Of a DNA stretch of 8,752 bases, positions 1 through 7,032 are shown in pieces (the first letter of the stretch is position 1; the number at the start of each line of letters is the position of its first letter). The notes below the pieces were generated by a model. It made no database searches. It saw only the letters and a program-made list of their open reading frames with translations, and was not told the origin of the DNA. The position numbers and the translations under genes are program-made. Source of the DNA: CAKSIW01 sp045576435. GTDB lineage: Bacteria; Bacillota; Clostridia; Monoglobales; Monoglobaceae. Location of the stretch: the NCBI GenBank assembly GCA_045576435.1, contig JAZNGL010000006.1, positions 1 through 8,752 on the forward strand. Reading direction: 5' to 3'.

Positions 1-1181
1 ACGCCGGGGCCCTTAACTGCAAGCTCACCAACTTCTCCACGCTTTACTTCATTTCTATTCTCATCAACAATTTTGGTCTGCCAGCCAAAGCCCGCTTTTC
101 CAATAGCCCCAACCTTATGTTCATTTTCAACACCAAGATGCACACAACCTGGGCCTATGGATTCCGAAAGACCATAATTTGTGTCATAACTATGGTTTGG
201 AAATACCTTTTTCCAACGCTTTATCAAACTTGGCGGAACCGGCTGCGCACCAATATGCATAAGTCGCCATTTTGTCAAGTCATAATCATTAATATCCACT
301 TCACCACGGTCTATTGCATCAAGAATATCCTGCGCCCACGGCACAAGCAACCAAACAATCGAGCATTTTTCCTCAGCTGCAGTTTTTAAAATCCATTCCG
401 GCTTAACGCCTTTTAAAAGCACTGCCTTTCCACCAACCAAAAAGCTTCCGAACCAATGCATTTTTGCACCTGTATGATAGAGCGGAGGAATACAAAGGAA
501 TGTATCGTCCTTTGTTTGTGAATGGTGATTTTGTTCTGTTAATGCCGCATGCATCAGGCTTCTATGCTTATGAATAATCGCCTTTGGAAAGCCTGTTGTT
601 CCCGATGAAAAATAAATCGCAGCGTCATCATCATCGGTCAGCTTTATATCAGGCGCCTTACTTGAGCAATATGTAACCAGTTCATCATAGCTCTCTGCAA
701 AAGAAGGACACTCTTCTCCTGCATAAAGCCATATCTTCACATTTTTCACTCTTGCACAGATTTGCTCAATTCTTCCTGTGAATTCAGGGCCAAAAACAAT
801 CACATCAGCATCTGCCAAATTAAGACAATACTTAATTTCATCTGCAGTATAGCGATAATTAAGCGGAACTGCCATCGCTCCCGCTTTGAGTATTCCAAAA
901 TAAATCGGCAACCATTCAATGCAATTCATCATAAGAATTGCTACCTTATCGCCTTTTTTTATGCCACGAGTCAATAAAAGATTTGCAAAACGATTTGCTT
1001 TTTTATTAAATTCACTCCACGTAATTTCTTTTCTATATGCTTCACGCGGATTTGTGACAATCAATGAATATTCCTGCCATGTCGTTCTTATTTGTTCTTC
1101 TATTTTAGGATTTATTTCAATAAGACTAACATCTGCCGGATAAAAATCTGCATTTTTCTTTAAAATATCTGTAATAGGCAT
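1..1181 (-). CDS. AMP-forming acyl/aryl acid-CoA ligase (ANL superfamily), C-terminus cut by window edge
   Basis: Reading the minus strand from the ATG at 1181 gives 393 uninterrupted codons that run off the window at position 1. The family activates a carboxylic acid with ATP to an acyl-adenylate and transfers it to CoA in the cytoplasm. The phosphate-binding P-loop motif YFSSGTTGFPKA is at residues 190-201, and the adenine/substrate motif YGLSES is at about 336-341. A GELAVKGPG segment, typical just before the hinge, is near residue 388. The C-terminal lid domain with the hinge Asp and catalytic Lys (usually about 120-150 more residues) lies outside the window, so I cannot confirm that the enzyme is intact. 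GAGGAG at 1192-1197 supports the start. The gene follows the symporter by 19 nt and should share its tyrosine T-box. The overall look is of the medium/long-chain or aryl acid ligase group; the substrate cannot be read from the sequence. An aryl acid is inferred only from the regulation. Confidence 0.93.
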   Translation of the reverse strand, partial: MPITDILKKNADFYPADVSLIEINPKIEEQIRTTWQEYSLIVTNPREAYRKEITWSEFNKKANRFANLLLTRGIKKGDKVAILMMNCIEWLPIYFGILKAGAMAVPLNYRYTADEIKYCLNLADADVIVFGPEFTGRIEQICARVKNVKIWLYAGEECPSFAESYDELVTYCSSKAPDIKLTDDDDAAIYFSSGTTGFPKAIIHKHRSLMHAALTEQNHHSQTKDDTFLCIPPLYHTGAKMHWFGSFLVGGKAVLLKGVKPEWILKTAAEEKCSIVWLLVPWAQDILDAIDRGEVDINDYDLTKWRLMHIGAQPVPPSLIKRWKKVFPNHSYDTNYGLSESIGPGCVHLGVENEHKVGAIGKAGFGWQTKIVDENRNEVKRGEVGELAVKGPG

Positions 1182-1191
1182 TTGCTTTTCA

Positions 1192-1197
1192 CTCCTC
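1192..1197 (-). promoter_or_regulatory. Ribosome binding site of the acid-CoA ligase
   Basis: On the minus strand this reads GAGGAG, 10 nt before the ATG at 1181. It lies in the short gap after the symporter stop codon (1201-1203). No promoter or terminator is visible in that gap, which supports co-transcription. Confidence 0.75.
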
Positions 1198-1200
1198 TAT

Positions 1201-2736
1201 CTATTCACCCAACGATTCTTTTGCACTTACTGTTCTTTTTTCATTGTAGCAATCAAAAATTTCTTCCACCATTGTCATGTCTGGTTTTTTTGTGAACACG
1301 CTGATAATTGGAACAATAATCAAACCAACAAGCATTGCAAATGCTCCGCAATTAATTGGTGATTTTAAAATCTCAGGAAACATTCCTTTAAAGAATATGT
1401 TTAAAATCATTATTCCTGAACCAAATATAAAGCATATCCAAACTGATGCTTTAGTTGCTTTCTTCCAATATAGGCCATAAAGGAACGGTGCAAGAAATGC
1501 TCCCGCAAGAGCTCCCCAAGATATTCCCATAAGCTGAGCTATAAAGGTTAAATTCATTTTGTATTGAACAATTGCAATAATTGCCGAAATCACAACAAAA
1601 ACAACAATTAAAATCCGCATTATTAAAACTTGCTTCTTTTCACTCATATTTCTTGAGAAACCATCTTTTATAAAATCAAGTGTTAATGTTGAAGATGATG
1701 CAAGAACAAGGGATGAAAGCGTTGACATTGATGCCGATAAAACAAGAATAATAACTATTGCAACCAACACATCAGGAAGTCCGCTAATCATGTTTGGGAT
1801 AATTGCATCAAAGCCCTCTGTAGCAACATTCGTGTTCGAAAGTCTTCCAAAGCCACCAAGGAAATAACAACCACCTGCAACAACAACTGCAAATATTGTT
1901 GAAATAACGGTACCTTTGCTGATTGCCTTTTCGCTTTTTATTGCATAGAATTTTTGCACCATCTGTGGTAGCCCCCATGTACCAAGTGAAGTGAGAATAA
2001 CAACACTTAAAAGGCCTAGCGGGTCAGGGCCGAAGAAGGAAGCAAAAATTCCCGGAACAGATGACACTGTTTCATCAGATACTTCTGCAAGTGCTACAAG
2101 CGAGCCGGTGAATCCACCGTTTTTTGAAAGCACAGCCGCAATAACTGCACAAATTCCAATAAGCATTATTACGCCTTGAATAAAATCATTTATTGCGGTT
2201 GCCATATATCCCCCCGCAATAACATATATTCCTGTTAAAATTGCCATTAAAATAACACAAAAAGAATAATCAATACTTGGAAAAGCCATTGAAAATAATC
2301 TTGAAAGTCCGTTATAAAGCGATGCCGTATATGGAATCAAAAAGACAAAAATTACAACAGACGCTGCTATTTTAAGCGATTTGCTCTGATAACGCTTGCC
2401 AAAAAACTGCGGCATGGTTGCACTTGAAAGTTTTTGTGTCATTAGTCTTGTTCTACGTCCTAAAACAACCCATGCAAGCAAAGAACCTAAAATTGCATTT
2501 CCTATTCCTATCCATGTTGAAGCAATTCCGAATTTCCAGCCAAATTGTCCTGCATAACCCACAAAAATAACCGCTGAAAAATACGATGTTCCATATGCAA
2601 AAGCCGTGAGCCAAGGTCCAACAGCACGACCTCCCAACACAAAGCCGTTTACATCAGTTACCCGTTTTCTGCAATAAATGCCAACACCTAGCATAACCGC
2701 AAAGAAAACCACCAATAAAGAAATTTTTAATACCAT
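1201..2736 (-). CDS. Sodium:solute symporter (SSS family), tyrosine T-box controlled
   Basis: This is a polytopic inner-membrane protein of about 511 residues, the usual size for the SSS/PutP-PanF family, whose members use the Na+ gradient to import small solutes such as amino acids, monocarboxylates, pantothenate or sugars. Residue numbers here count from the upstream ATG at 2745. The SSS signature GGYMATAINDFIQ is at 178-190. GLPQMVQKFYAIKS at 258-271 matches the conserved cytoplasmic loop. The Ser/Thr-rich SASMSTLSSLVLASSS segment (337-352) corresponds to the Na2 sodium site region of PutP. About 13 hydrophobic segments are visible. I prefer the ATG at 2736 (MVLKIS) because GGAAGG (2746-2751) abuts the 2745 ATG directly but lies 9 nt from 2736. 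The promoter and Tyr-type T-box directly upstream predict induction when tRNA-Tyr is uncharged. Substrate is inferred, not seen: tyrosine itself or an acid precursor of it, the latter favoured by the co-transcribed CoA ligase. A proline (PutP) role is possible by fold but does not fit the regulation. Confidence 0.95.
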   Translation of the reverse strand: MVLKISLLVVFFAVMLGVGIYCRKRVTDVNGFVLGGRAVGPWLTAFAYGTSYFSAVIFVGYAGQFGWKFGIASTWIGIGNAILGSLLAWVVLGRRTRLMTQKLSSATMPQFFGKRYQSKSLKIAASVVIFVFLIPYTASLYNGLSRLFSMAFPSIDYSFCVILMAILTGIYVIAGGYMATAINDFIQGVIMLIGICAVIAAVLSKNGGFTGSLVALAEVSDETVSSVPGIFASFFGPDPLGLLSVVILTSLGTWGLPQMVQKFYAIKSEKAISKGTVISTIFAVVVAGGCYFLGGFGRLSNTNVATEGFDAIIPNMISGLPDVLVAIVIILVLSASMSTLSSLVLASSSTLTLDFIKDGFSRNMSEKKQVLIMRILIVVFVVISAIIAIVQYKMNLTFIAQLMGISWGALAGAFLAPFLYGLYWKKATKASVWICFIFGSGIMILNIFFKGMFPEILKSPINCGAFAMLVGLIIVPIISVFTKKPDMTMVEEIFDCYNEKRTVSAKESLGE

Positions 2737-2745
2737 TTTTACCAT

Positions 2746-2751
2746 CCTTCC
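2746..2751 (-). promoter_or_regulatory. Ribosome binding site of the symporter; decides the start
   Basis: On the minus strand this reads GGAAGG. It has zero spacing to the ATG at 2745 and 9 nt to the in-frame ATG at 2736, so the downstream ATG is the better start. It lies just beyond the T-box terminator, as expected for a leader-controlled gene. Confidence 0.65.
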
Positions 2752-2768
2752 TTTTTAGGACAGAATAC

Positions 2769-2808
2769 AAAAAAACCCCGTCCTCGTTAATAACGTTAGA
2801 GGACGAGA
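2769..2808 (-). terminator. Intrinsic terminator of the T-box leader
   Basis: The minus-strand RNA forms a GC-rich stem of about 9-10 bp, CUCGUCCUC paired with GAGGACGGG with one G-U pair, closed by a short AU-rich loop and followed by seven U residues (2769-2775). The 5' half of the stem also contains the CUCG and CCUC elements that pair with the T-box sequence in the alternative antiterminator. The two structures are therefore mutually exclusive, which is the expected switching mechanism. Confidence 0.93.
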
Positions 2809-3049
2809 TTGTTTCCCGTGGTACCACCTCAGTTCACCATCACCTCACGGCAACGGTCTTATTGAGTACTTCATACTCTAGTTCTGTAACGGGAACTCCC
2901 GTTGTAGCCTACTCGTTTCCTTTCGGTACACTGCTCCGAGAATGTATTCACCGTGGTGTTCCCATTGCCTCGCAGCCCCCGGCAACTCTCTCCAGGTTCC
3001 AGACACGGTTACTTGTTTCTCATCTTCGCATTTAATTTTATCACTATAA
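2769..3049 (-). promoter_or_regulatory. T-box riboswitch, tyrosine (UAC) specifier
   Basis: A tRNA-sensing leader that permits transcription when the cognate tRNA is uncharged. On the minus strand, Stem I has GAGAA (3017-3021) paired with UUCUC (2938-2942), then ACCGUG (3004-3009) paired with CACGGU (2950-2955). Between them is an internal loop with the loop E pair AGUA (3010-3013) and GAA (2947-2949), followed by the specifier UAC at 2944-2946 and a conserved purine A. A distal AGAGAG and GCUGCGAGGCA segment follows the usual Stem I pattern. Hairpins AACGGG/CCCGUU (Stem IIA/B region) and GAGUA/UACUC (Stem III) follow. The T-box sequence AGGUGGUACCACGG is at 2816-2829. Its UGGU bulge would pair with an ACCA tRNA end, so discriminator A, as in bacterial tRNA-Tyr. 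GAGG (2827-2830) can pair with CCUC of the terminator stem to form the antiterminator. It controls the symporter and the acid-CoA ligase. The T-box call is very secure; the Tyr assignment is strong but rests on my manual folding. Confidence 0.94.
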
Positions 3050-3055
3050 TTCTGC

Positions 3056-3084
3056 ATTATAATACACTTTTGTCATAAAGTCAA
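3056..3084 (-). promoter_or_regulatory. Sigma-A type promoter of the T-box operon
   Basis: On the minus strand the -35 box TTGACT (3079-3084) and a perfect -10 box TATAAT (3056-3061) are separated by exactly 17 bp. Transcription should begin near 3049, just before T-box Stem I. It is the only near-consensus promoter I see in the window, suggesting strong constitutive initiation with control left to the T-box. No terminator for the upstream ABC gene lies between its stop (3119) and this promoter. Confidence 0.88.
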
Positions 3085-3118
3085 GTCCTTTTTACAATTT
3101 TTTATTTTTCTGCTTTGC

Positions 3119-4846
3119 TTATAACGTACTATACATAGAATAAAGCTTAGCATATTCGCCATTTTTTTCTATAAGTTCAGCATGTGTTCCTTCCTCAACA
3201 ATGCCACTAGTAGTCAAAACAAAAATCCTTGACGCATTCTTTATGGTGGTCAGGCGGTGTGCTATGGTAAGCGTTGTTCTGCCTTTTGAAAGTTTCTTCA
3301 ATGATTCCTGAACAAGCATTTCACTTTCATTGTCAAGTGCGGAGGTTGCCTCATCAAGAATAAGTATCGGCGGATTTTTAAGGAAAAGTCGTGCAATCGA
3401 TATTCTTTGCTTTTGTCCTCCGGATAGTTTTAATCCTCTTTCACCAACATATGTGTCATAGCCATCTTTAAGTTCGGAGATAAATTCATGCGCACCAGCA
3501 GCCTCTGCCGCTTCAATCACCTCATCACGCGAAGCCTCAGGCTTTCCGTAAATAATATTTTCATATACCGTTCCGCTAAAAAGATAAACATCCTGCTGAA
3601 CCATTCCAATATTATTCCTGAGTGATTTAAGTGTGAAATTTTTTATGTTTTTACCATCTATGAGAATTTCTCCGCTATCTAAATCGTAAAATCTCGGTAT
3701 TAAGTTGCAAAGTGTTGTTTTTCCGCCACCTGACGGGCCAACTATTGCTATGTTTTCGCCTGCCTCAATTGAAATATTGATGTTATTTAACACGCATCTG
3801 CCATTATCTGAATACTTAAATTTAACATCCTTAAAATCAATCTTCCCAACCGCTGTTAAAAGTTCTGTTGCATTTGGCTCATCTACTATATCAACAGGCT
3901 CATCTATTATTTCCATAAATCGCTCAACGCCTGTGATACCTCTTTGGAACTGTTCCGTAAACTCAACAATGCGTCTGATTGAATTTATCAGCGTTTGTAT
4001 ATAAAGCAAATATGCAATCAAATCCGCAGGCGTAATCAAATCCCGCACCATGAAAAACGAGCCTATTACTATTACCGCAATAAACATAACGCCATCAAAA
4101 AAGCGTGTTCCTGATTGGAATAGTCCCATATATTTATATGTATTTTTCTTAGTCCTAAAAAACTCTTTATTGCCTTCTTCAAATTTCTTTCTCTCAATAT
4201 CTTCATTCGCAAAACTTTTTACAACGCGAATACCCAAAAGGTTATCCTCAATATCGGCATTAAGCTCACCAATTTTCTGGCGTTGTTTTTTGAATGCCGA
4301 TTTCATCTTTTTGCTGAACGCTATTGAAGAAATCATCATTAACGGAAGCAAAACAAAAATCAGCACGGTTAAAAGAATATTTATTTTGCTCAGGATAATA
4401 AATGCCCCCGTGATTTTCACAAATGCTATGAAAAATTCCTCCGGACAATGATGCGAAAACTCTGTTATATCAAACAAGTCATTGGTCATTCTGGACATTA
4501 TCTGGCCAATTTTAGTGTTATCATAATATTTAAAGGATAATTTTTGCAAGTGATTGAACATATCTCTTCGCATATCAGTCTCAAGCATTGCGCCCATAAC
4601 ATGTCCCATGTTTGCCATATAGTAATGTGCACAAGTGTCAACCACTCTTAAAAACAGATAAATTGCTCCCAACCTAATAACAGTTGAAATCAAAACGGCA
4701 TGTGCCCCTGAAATTGCAACATCTGTTATGTGTCTCACTATAAGAGGAAAAACAAGCTCGCACACCGTTGTGAGCAATGCACATATTAAATCTATTATAA
4801 TTATCCCTATATATGGTTTATAATAACCTAAAAATCGTCTAAGCAT
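3119..4846 (-). CDS. ABC exporter half-transporter (TMD-NBD fusion, MsbA/PglK-like)
   Basis: This 575-residue protein has the standard length of a type IV ABC exporter half-molecule that dimerises in the membrane and uses ATP to flip or export substrates. The membrane domain spans about residues 10-300 with six hydrophobic stretches. The nucleotide-binding domain runs from about 335 to 570 and is complete: Walker A GPSGGGKTT (370-378), Q-loop MVQQD near 415-419, signature LSGGQKQR (474-481), Walker B ILILDE (494-499) with catalytic Glu499, D-loop SALD, and H-loop His530. It should therefore be an active ATPase. AAGGGGA (4851-4857) lies 4 nt before the ATG. It is 27 nt downstream of a DUF4330 gene and closes a run containing an O-antigen ligase-like protein and a glycosyltransferase. 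This suggests a lipid-linked glycan or lipid substrate, but the family also includes multidrug and peptide exporters, and nothing in the sequence fixes the substrate. Confidence 0.95.
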   Translation of the reverse strand: MLRRFLGYYKPYIGIIIIDLICALLTTVCELVFPLIVRHITDVAISGAHAVLISTVIRLGAIYLFLRVVDTCAHYYMANMGHVMGAMLETDMRRDMFNHLQKLSFKYYDNTKIGQIMSRMTNDLFDITEFSHHCPEEFFIAFVKITGAFIILSKINILLTVLIFVLLPLMMISSIAFSKKMKSAFKKQRQKIGELNADIEDNLLGIRVVKSFANEDIERKKFEEGNKEFFRTKKNTYKYMGLFQSGTRFFDGVMFIAVIVIGSFFMVRDLITPADLIAYLLYIQTLINSIRRIVEFTEQFQRGITGVERFMEIIDEPVDIVDEPNATELLTAVGKIDFKDVKFKYSDNGRCVLNNINISIEAGENIAIVGPSGGGKTTLCNLIPRFYDLDSGEILIDGKNIKNFTLKSLRNNIGMVQQDVYLFSGTVYENIIYGKPEASRDEVIEAAEAAGAHEFISELKDGYDTYVGERGLKLSGGQKQRISIARLFLKNPPILILDEATSALDNESEMLVQESLKKLSKGRTTLTIAHRLTTIKNASRIFVLTTSGIVEEGTHAELIEKNGEYAKLYSMYSTL

Positions 4847-4873
4847 AGAATCCCCTTCATGATCTGCAGATTT

Positions 4874-5365
4874 TTATTTGACTTCCCGTATACTTGTTAC
4901 CTCGCCTTCGGCTTTAAGATATTTTGATGTGAATGTATGCTTAGAACCAACTGTGAGCGTTTGATTTCCGGAAGTATAATATCCCGAAGAGTTCACTTTT
5001 CCGTCCATCTTAACGGTTATTAAAACATCAAACTTTTCCGGCACTTCCACATTCTTGATAGTTCCATCATAAAGTTCAATATTTTTCATTGCTTGGGTCT
5101 CTTTAACATCTATAATCTCACCCATAAAGTCTTTTGTCTCGTCGTTATAAATAACGCCTTTCTTTTTGAGTGCTTCAACCGTTCCTATTCGCACATCCTT
5201 TATTTTCACGGTATATTCAATTTCCTGCATCGTTGTTGCAATGTTTTCTTTAGGACTGATGTATCTTGAATAAATTCCAAAGCCTGCAATAATCAGAACA
5301 AAAATAATAACTAAATCTATGATGCTTATTTTGCCAAACATTTTTCCTTCTTTATTTATAAACAT
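4874..5365 (-). CDS. DUF4330 family single-span membrane protein (copy A)
   Basis: Function is unknown. From the preferred ATG at 5365 the protein is 163 residues: a short charged N-terminus, the FGKISIIDL motif typical of DUF4330, one hydrophobic span at about residues 15-33, and then an extracytoplasmic, probably beta-rich domain ending in a Gly-rich LTVGSKHTF...GEVTSI segment. The N-in, C-out topology is inferred. The open frame extends to an ATG at 5446, but that would overlap the previous gene's stop (5424-5426) and has no good binding site. The ATG at 5365 has GGAG 4 nt upstream, and the ATG at 5341 has GAAGG 4 nt upstream, so the start is uncertain by 8 codons. It is a paralogue of the gene just upstream (see copy B) and is followed after 27 nt by the ABC exporter, so it probably belongs to the same envelope unit. 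Confidence 0.85.
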   Translation of the reverse strand: MFINKEGKMFGKISIIDLVIIFVLIIAGFGIYSRYISPKENIATTMQEIEYTVKIKDVRIGTVEALKKKGVIYNDETKDFMGEIIDVKETQAMKNIELYDGTIKNVEVPEKFDVLITVKMDGKVNSSGYYTSGNQTLTVGSKHTFTSKYLKAEGEVTSIREVK

Positions 5366-5369
5366 AAAA

Positions 5370-5373
5370 CTCC
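5370..5373 (-). promoter_or_regulatory. Ribosome binding site for DUF4330 copy A
   Basis: On the minus strand this reads GGAG within the purine-rich stretch AAAGGAACGGAG, 4 nt before the ATG at 5365. It favours this start over the upstream ATG at 5446. A rival site, GAAGG at 5346-5350, would serve an ATG at 5341. Confidence 0.5.
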
Positions 5374-5423
5374 GTTCCTTTCTTTCTTCTTGGCACAAAT
5401 TCTTATTAAAAACGAATATCAAT

Positions 5424-5915
5424 TCAATCAACAATGTCCAAGCCAATAATAAATCCTTGTCCTGCGAAGCCTCTTCCCTTTACCGCCAGTCGTTCACCAA
5501 CACGAAGTGGCGTTGTGCCGGCATTAATTTGCGTGTCATTTTCCGAAACTTCTGAACGCAAAGTAACTGTTACATCACATAGGTCCGGAAATTCAGCCCA
5601 CCTTTCTTCTTTTCTAATATTATCTGTCAGTAATTCCCTTGCCGGTTCAATAAGAACATCCATAAGAGTTGCCTCTATTTTTTCCTTCTCGGTTACCAAT
5701 ACTTTTTCACCATTTTCTAAAGCATCCTCAAACAGTTCGCCAACCTTAGGCTCAACCTGAGTAAGTTGCACCTTATATTCTGCAACCGACACCCCGTTGC
5801 TATTTGTTGAGGTTTGATTCTGACGTGCAAAAATCAAATAACTGCCTGCCGCAATCACCAACACGAGCACGAATATAATTAATCCATCAATAAAGTTAAA
5901 TTTTGGTTTTTCCAT
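5424..5915 (-). CDS. DUF4330 family single-span membrane protein (copy B)
   Basis: Function is unknown. Starting at the ATG at 5915, the protein is 163 residues with a KFNFIDGLIIF motif and one membrane span at about residues 9-29, followed by a soluble domain presumed to lie outside the membrane. Like copy A it has EYxV after a short linker, a DVTVTL beta-strand-like segment near residue 118, and a Gly-rich end (TPLRVGERLAVKGRGF). By eye the two are clearly related but strongly diverged. An ATG 18 nt upstream (5933) is in frame but sits before the very strong AGGAGGT site, so it is unlikely to be used. The start overlaps the glycosyltransferase's last codons by 20 nt, implying translational coupling. 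Confidence 0.87.
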   Translation of the reverse strand: MEKPKFNFIDGLIIFVLVLVIAAGSYLIFARQNQTSTNSNGVSVAEYKVQLTQVEPKVGELFEDALENGEKVLVTEKEKIEATLMDVLIEPARELLTDNIRKEERWAEFPDLCDVTVTLRSEVSENDTQINAGTTPLRVGERLAVKGRGFAGQGFIIGLDIVD

Positions 5916-7032
5916 TTGTTTTACCTCCTCCAAAACTAAGATAAACCTTTTCTATGTTTTGCGCATATTTTTGAGCTGTGAATTTGCTTTCAAATACCTC
6001 TTTGCTATTTTTGCTCATTTCTGCATAAACTTTTTCATCGCAGAATAATGTTTTCAGATATTCAGCAAGAGCCTTTGCATCATGTGTTGGGAAAATATAT
6101 CCATTAACACCGCTTTGTATAACCCCCGGATTTCCGCCAAAATCTGAAACAACCGCGGGCTTTCCAAGACTCATACCTTCAAGCAAGGACAAACTTGTTG
6201 CCTCTGTTCCAAATGAACAATTCACCTGAACATCCATGGCGTTCATAAGCAGGGCGACATCATTTAAAAATCCAAGCATCACGACATTTTCTTCTAATTT
6301 ATTCTCAATAATTTGTTTCCTGATGTTTTCTGCCTCATCACCCGTGCCTGCAATGAAAAATTTGGCATTAATTCCCTCTTCTTTAATAATTCGGGCTGCT
6401 TCAACAAAATATTTATGTCCTTTAACAGTATTAAGCCTTGCAACAATTGCAGCACTTTTCCACCCATCAGGGATTTTCAATTCTTTTTTTGTTTCTTTTA
6501 GTTGCTCCTCTGAATATGGCACAAGTGGTTCAACGCCATTCAATATAACTTCAATTTTTTTCTCATCAACACCAATATCCGTAATGTTTTGCTTTGCTGC
6601 CTCAGCCACCGCAATTATTCTATCTGCTGTTGAGTTATTTACAATACCGCAAAGCGCCTTTCCGATTCCTTTAGTGAGTTTTTCAGCCGGTGGAAAAACA
6701 CTGTGTCGTGTATATACAATTTTTGCACCATATATTCTTGCCGCAATTCTCGCCGCCATGCTTGCATGTGCATGCACAACATCAGGACAGAACTCTTTGA
6801 AAACAGAAATTAACTTGCCAATAGCCTTGAAATCTAAAGACTTATCTGCCATCGCAGATATCTCAAACACACGAAATCCCAATTCTTCAACAGATGGTTT
6901 TAAAAGACTGTTTTTAGGCAACACAACCGCAACATCAAAACGACTTTTATCACAATACTTCAAATAGGTCAAAATGCATTTCCCAGCACCTCCTATGTTG
7001 GTGTCAGACGAAACCTGCAAAACTTTAATCAT
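5896..7032 (-). CDS. GT4 family glycosyltransferase (GT-B fold)
   Basis: A cytoplasmic or membrane-associated retaining transferase that moves a sugar from a nucleotide sugar to an acceptor. From the ATG at 7032 it has 378 residues, normal for the family. The N-terminal Rossmann domain opens with VLQVSSDTNIGGAGK, a glycine-rich acceptor-side loop, and has VHAHAS near residues 86-91. The C-terminal donor domain has NGVEPL, VARLNTVKGH with the conserved Arg and Lys (about 199 and 204), FFIAGTGDE, and the E-x7-E motif EATSLSLLE (Glu277 and Glu285), followed by GKPAVVSDFGGNPGVI and VNGYIFP. No signal peptide is present. The frame extends 14 codons upstream to 7074, but GGGAGG (7042-7047), 9 nt before 7032, supports the shorter form. 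ATGATTAA at the junction gives an 8-nt overlap with the O-antigen ligase-like gene, indicating coupled translation. Donor and acceptor sugars are unknown. Confidence 0.95.
   Translation of the reverse strand: MIKVLQVSSDTNIGGAGKCILTYLKYCDKSRFDVAVVLPKNSLLKPSVEELGFRVFEISAMADKSLDFKAIGKLISVFKEFCPDVVHAHASMAARIAARIYGAKIVYTRHSVFPPAEKLTKGIGKALCGIVNNSTADRIIAVAEAAKQNITDIGVDEKKIEVILNGVEPLVPYSEEQLKETKKELKIPDGWKSAAIVARLNTVKGHKYFVEAARIIKEEGINAKFFIAGTGDEAENIRKQIIENKLEENVVMLGFLNDVALLMNAMDVQVNCSFGTEATSLSLLEGMSLGKPAVVSDFGGNPGVIQSGVNGYIFPTHDAKALAEYLKTLFCDEKVYAEMSKNSKEVFESKFTAQKYAQNIEKVYLSFGGGKTNGKTKI
5923..5931 (-). promoter_or_regulatory. Strong ribosome binding site of DUF4330 copy B
   Basis: On the minus strand this reads GGAGGAGGT, near-perfect anti-16S sequence, 7 nt before the ATG at 5915. 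It lies inside the 3' end of the glycosyltransferase gene, which limits the run of codons there to FGGGK. It sets the start at 5915 rather than 5933. Confidence 0.85.

Noticed and set aside
117..1143. Several plus-strand open frames (117-389, 762-977, 919-1143) in the first kilobase
   Set aside because: They lie antisense to the acid-CoA ligase, whose frame is unbroken and carries the P-loop and YGLSES motifs. Their products have no recognisable features.
1201..2736. Naming the symporter PutP (proline) or PanF (pantothenate)
   Set aside because: The SSS fold and signature are shared by many substrate types, and the Tyr-type T-box and CoA ligase neighbour argue against both names.
2881..2910. 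Inverted repeat AACGGG...CCCGTT considered as a separate terminator or operator
   Set aside because: It has no following T run and falls in the place of the Stem IIA/B hairpin of the T-box leader, so it is explained by that element.
2941..2950. Other specifier readings of the T-box (AAU Asn, ACA Thr or AUU Ile)
   Set aside because: The loop E pairing AGUA/GAA and the adjoining UUCUC/GAGAA helix fix the register so that UAC is the triplet right after GAA and is followed by the usual purine.
4050..4451. Plus-strand frame at 4050-4451 and minus-strand frame at 4266-4448 inside the ABC exporter gene
   Set aside because: Both are overlapping frames within a fully conserved ABC transporter, with no binding site and no protein-like composition.
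6236..6967. A 243-codon plus-strand frame opposite the glycosyltransferase
   Set aside because: It is long but antisense to a GT4 enzyme with all its motifs in frame. Its Ser/Ala/Phe-rich composition is what a shadow of that gene would give.
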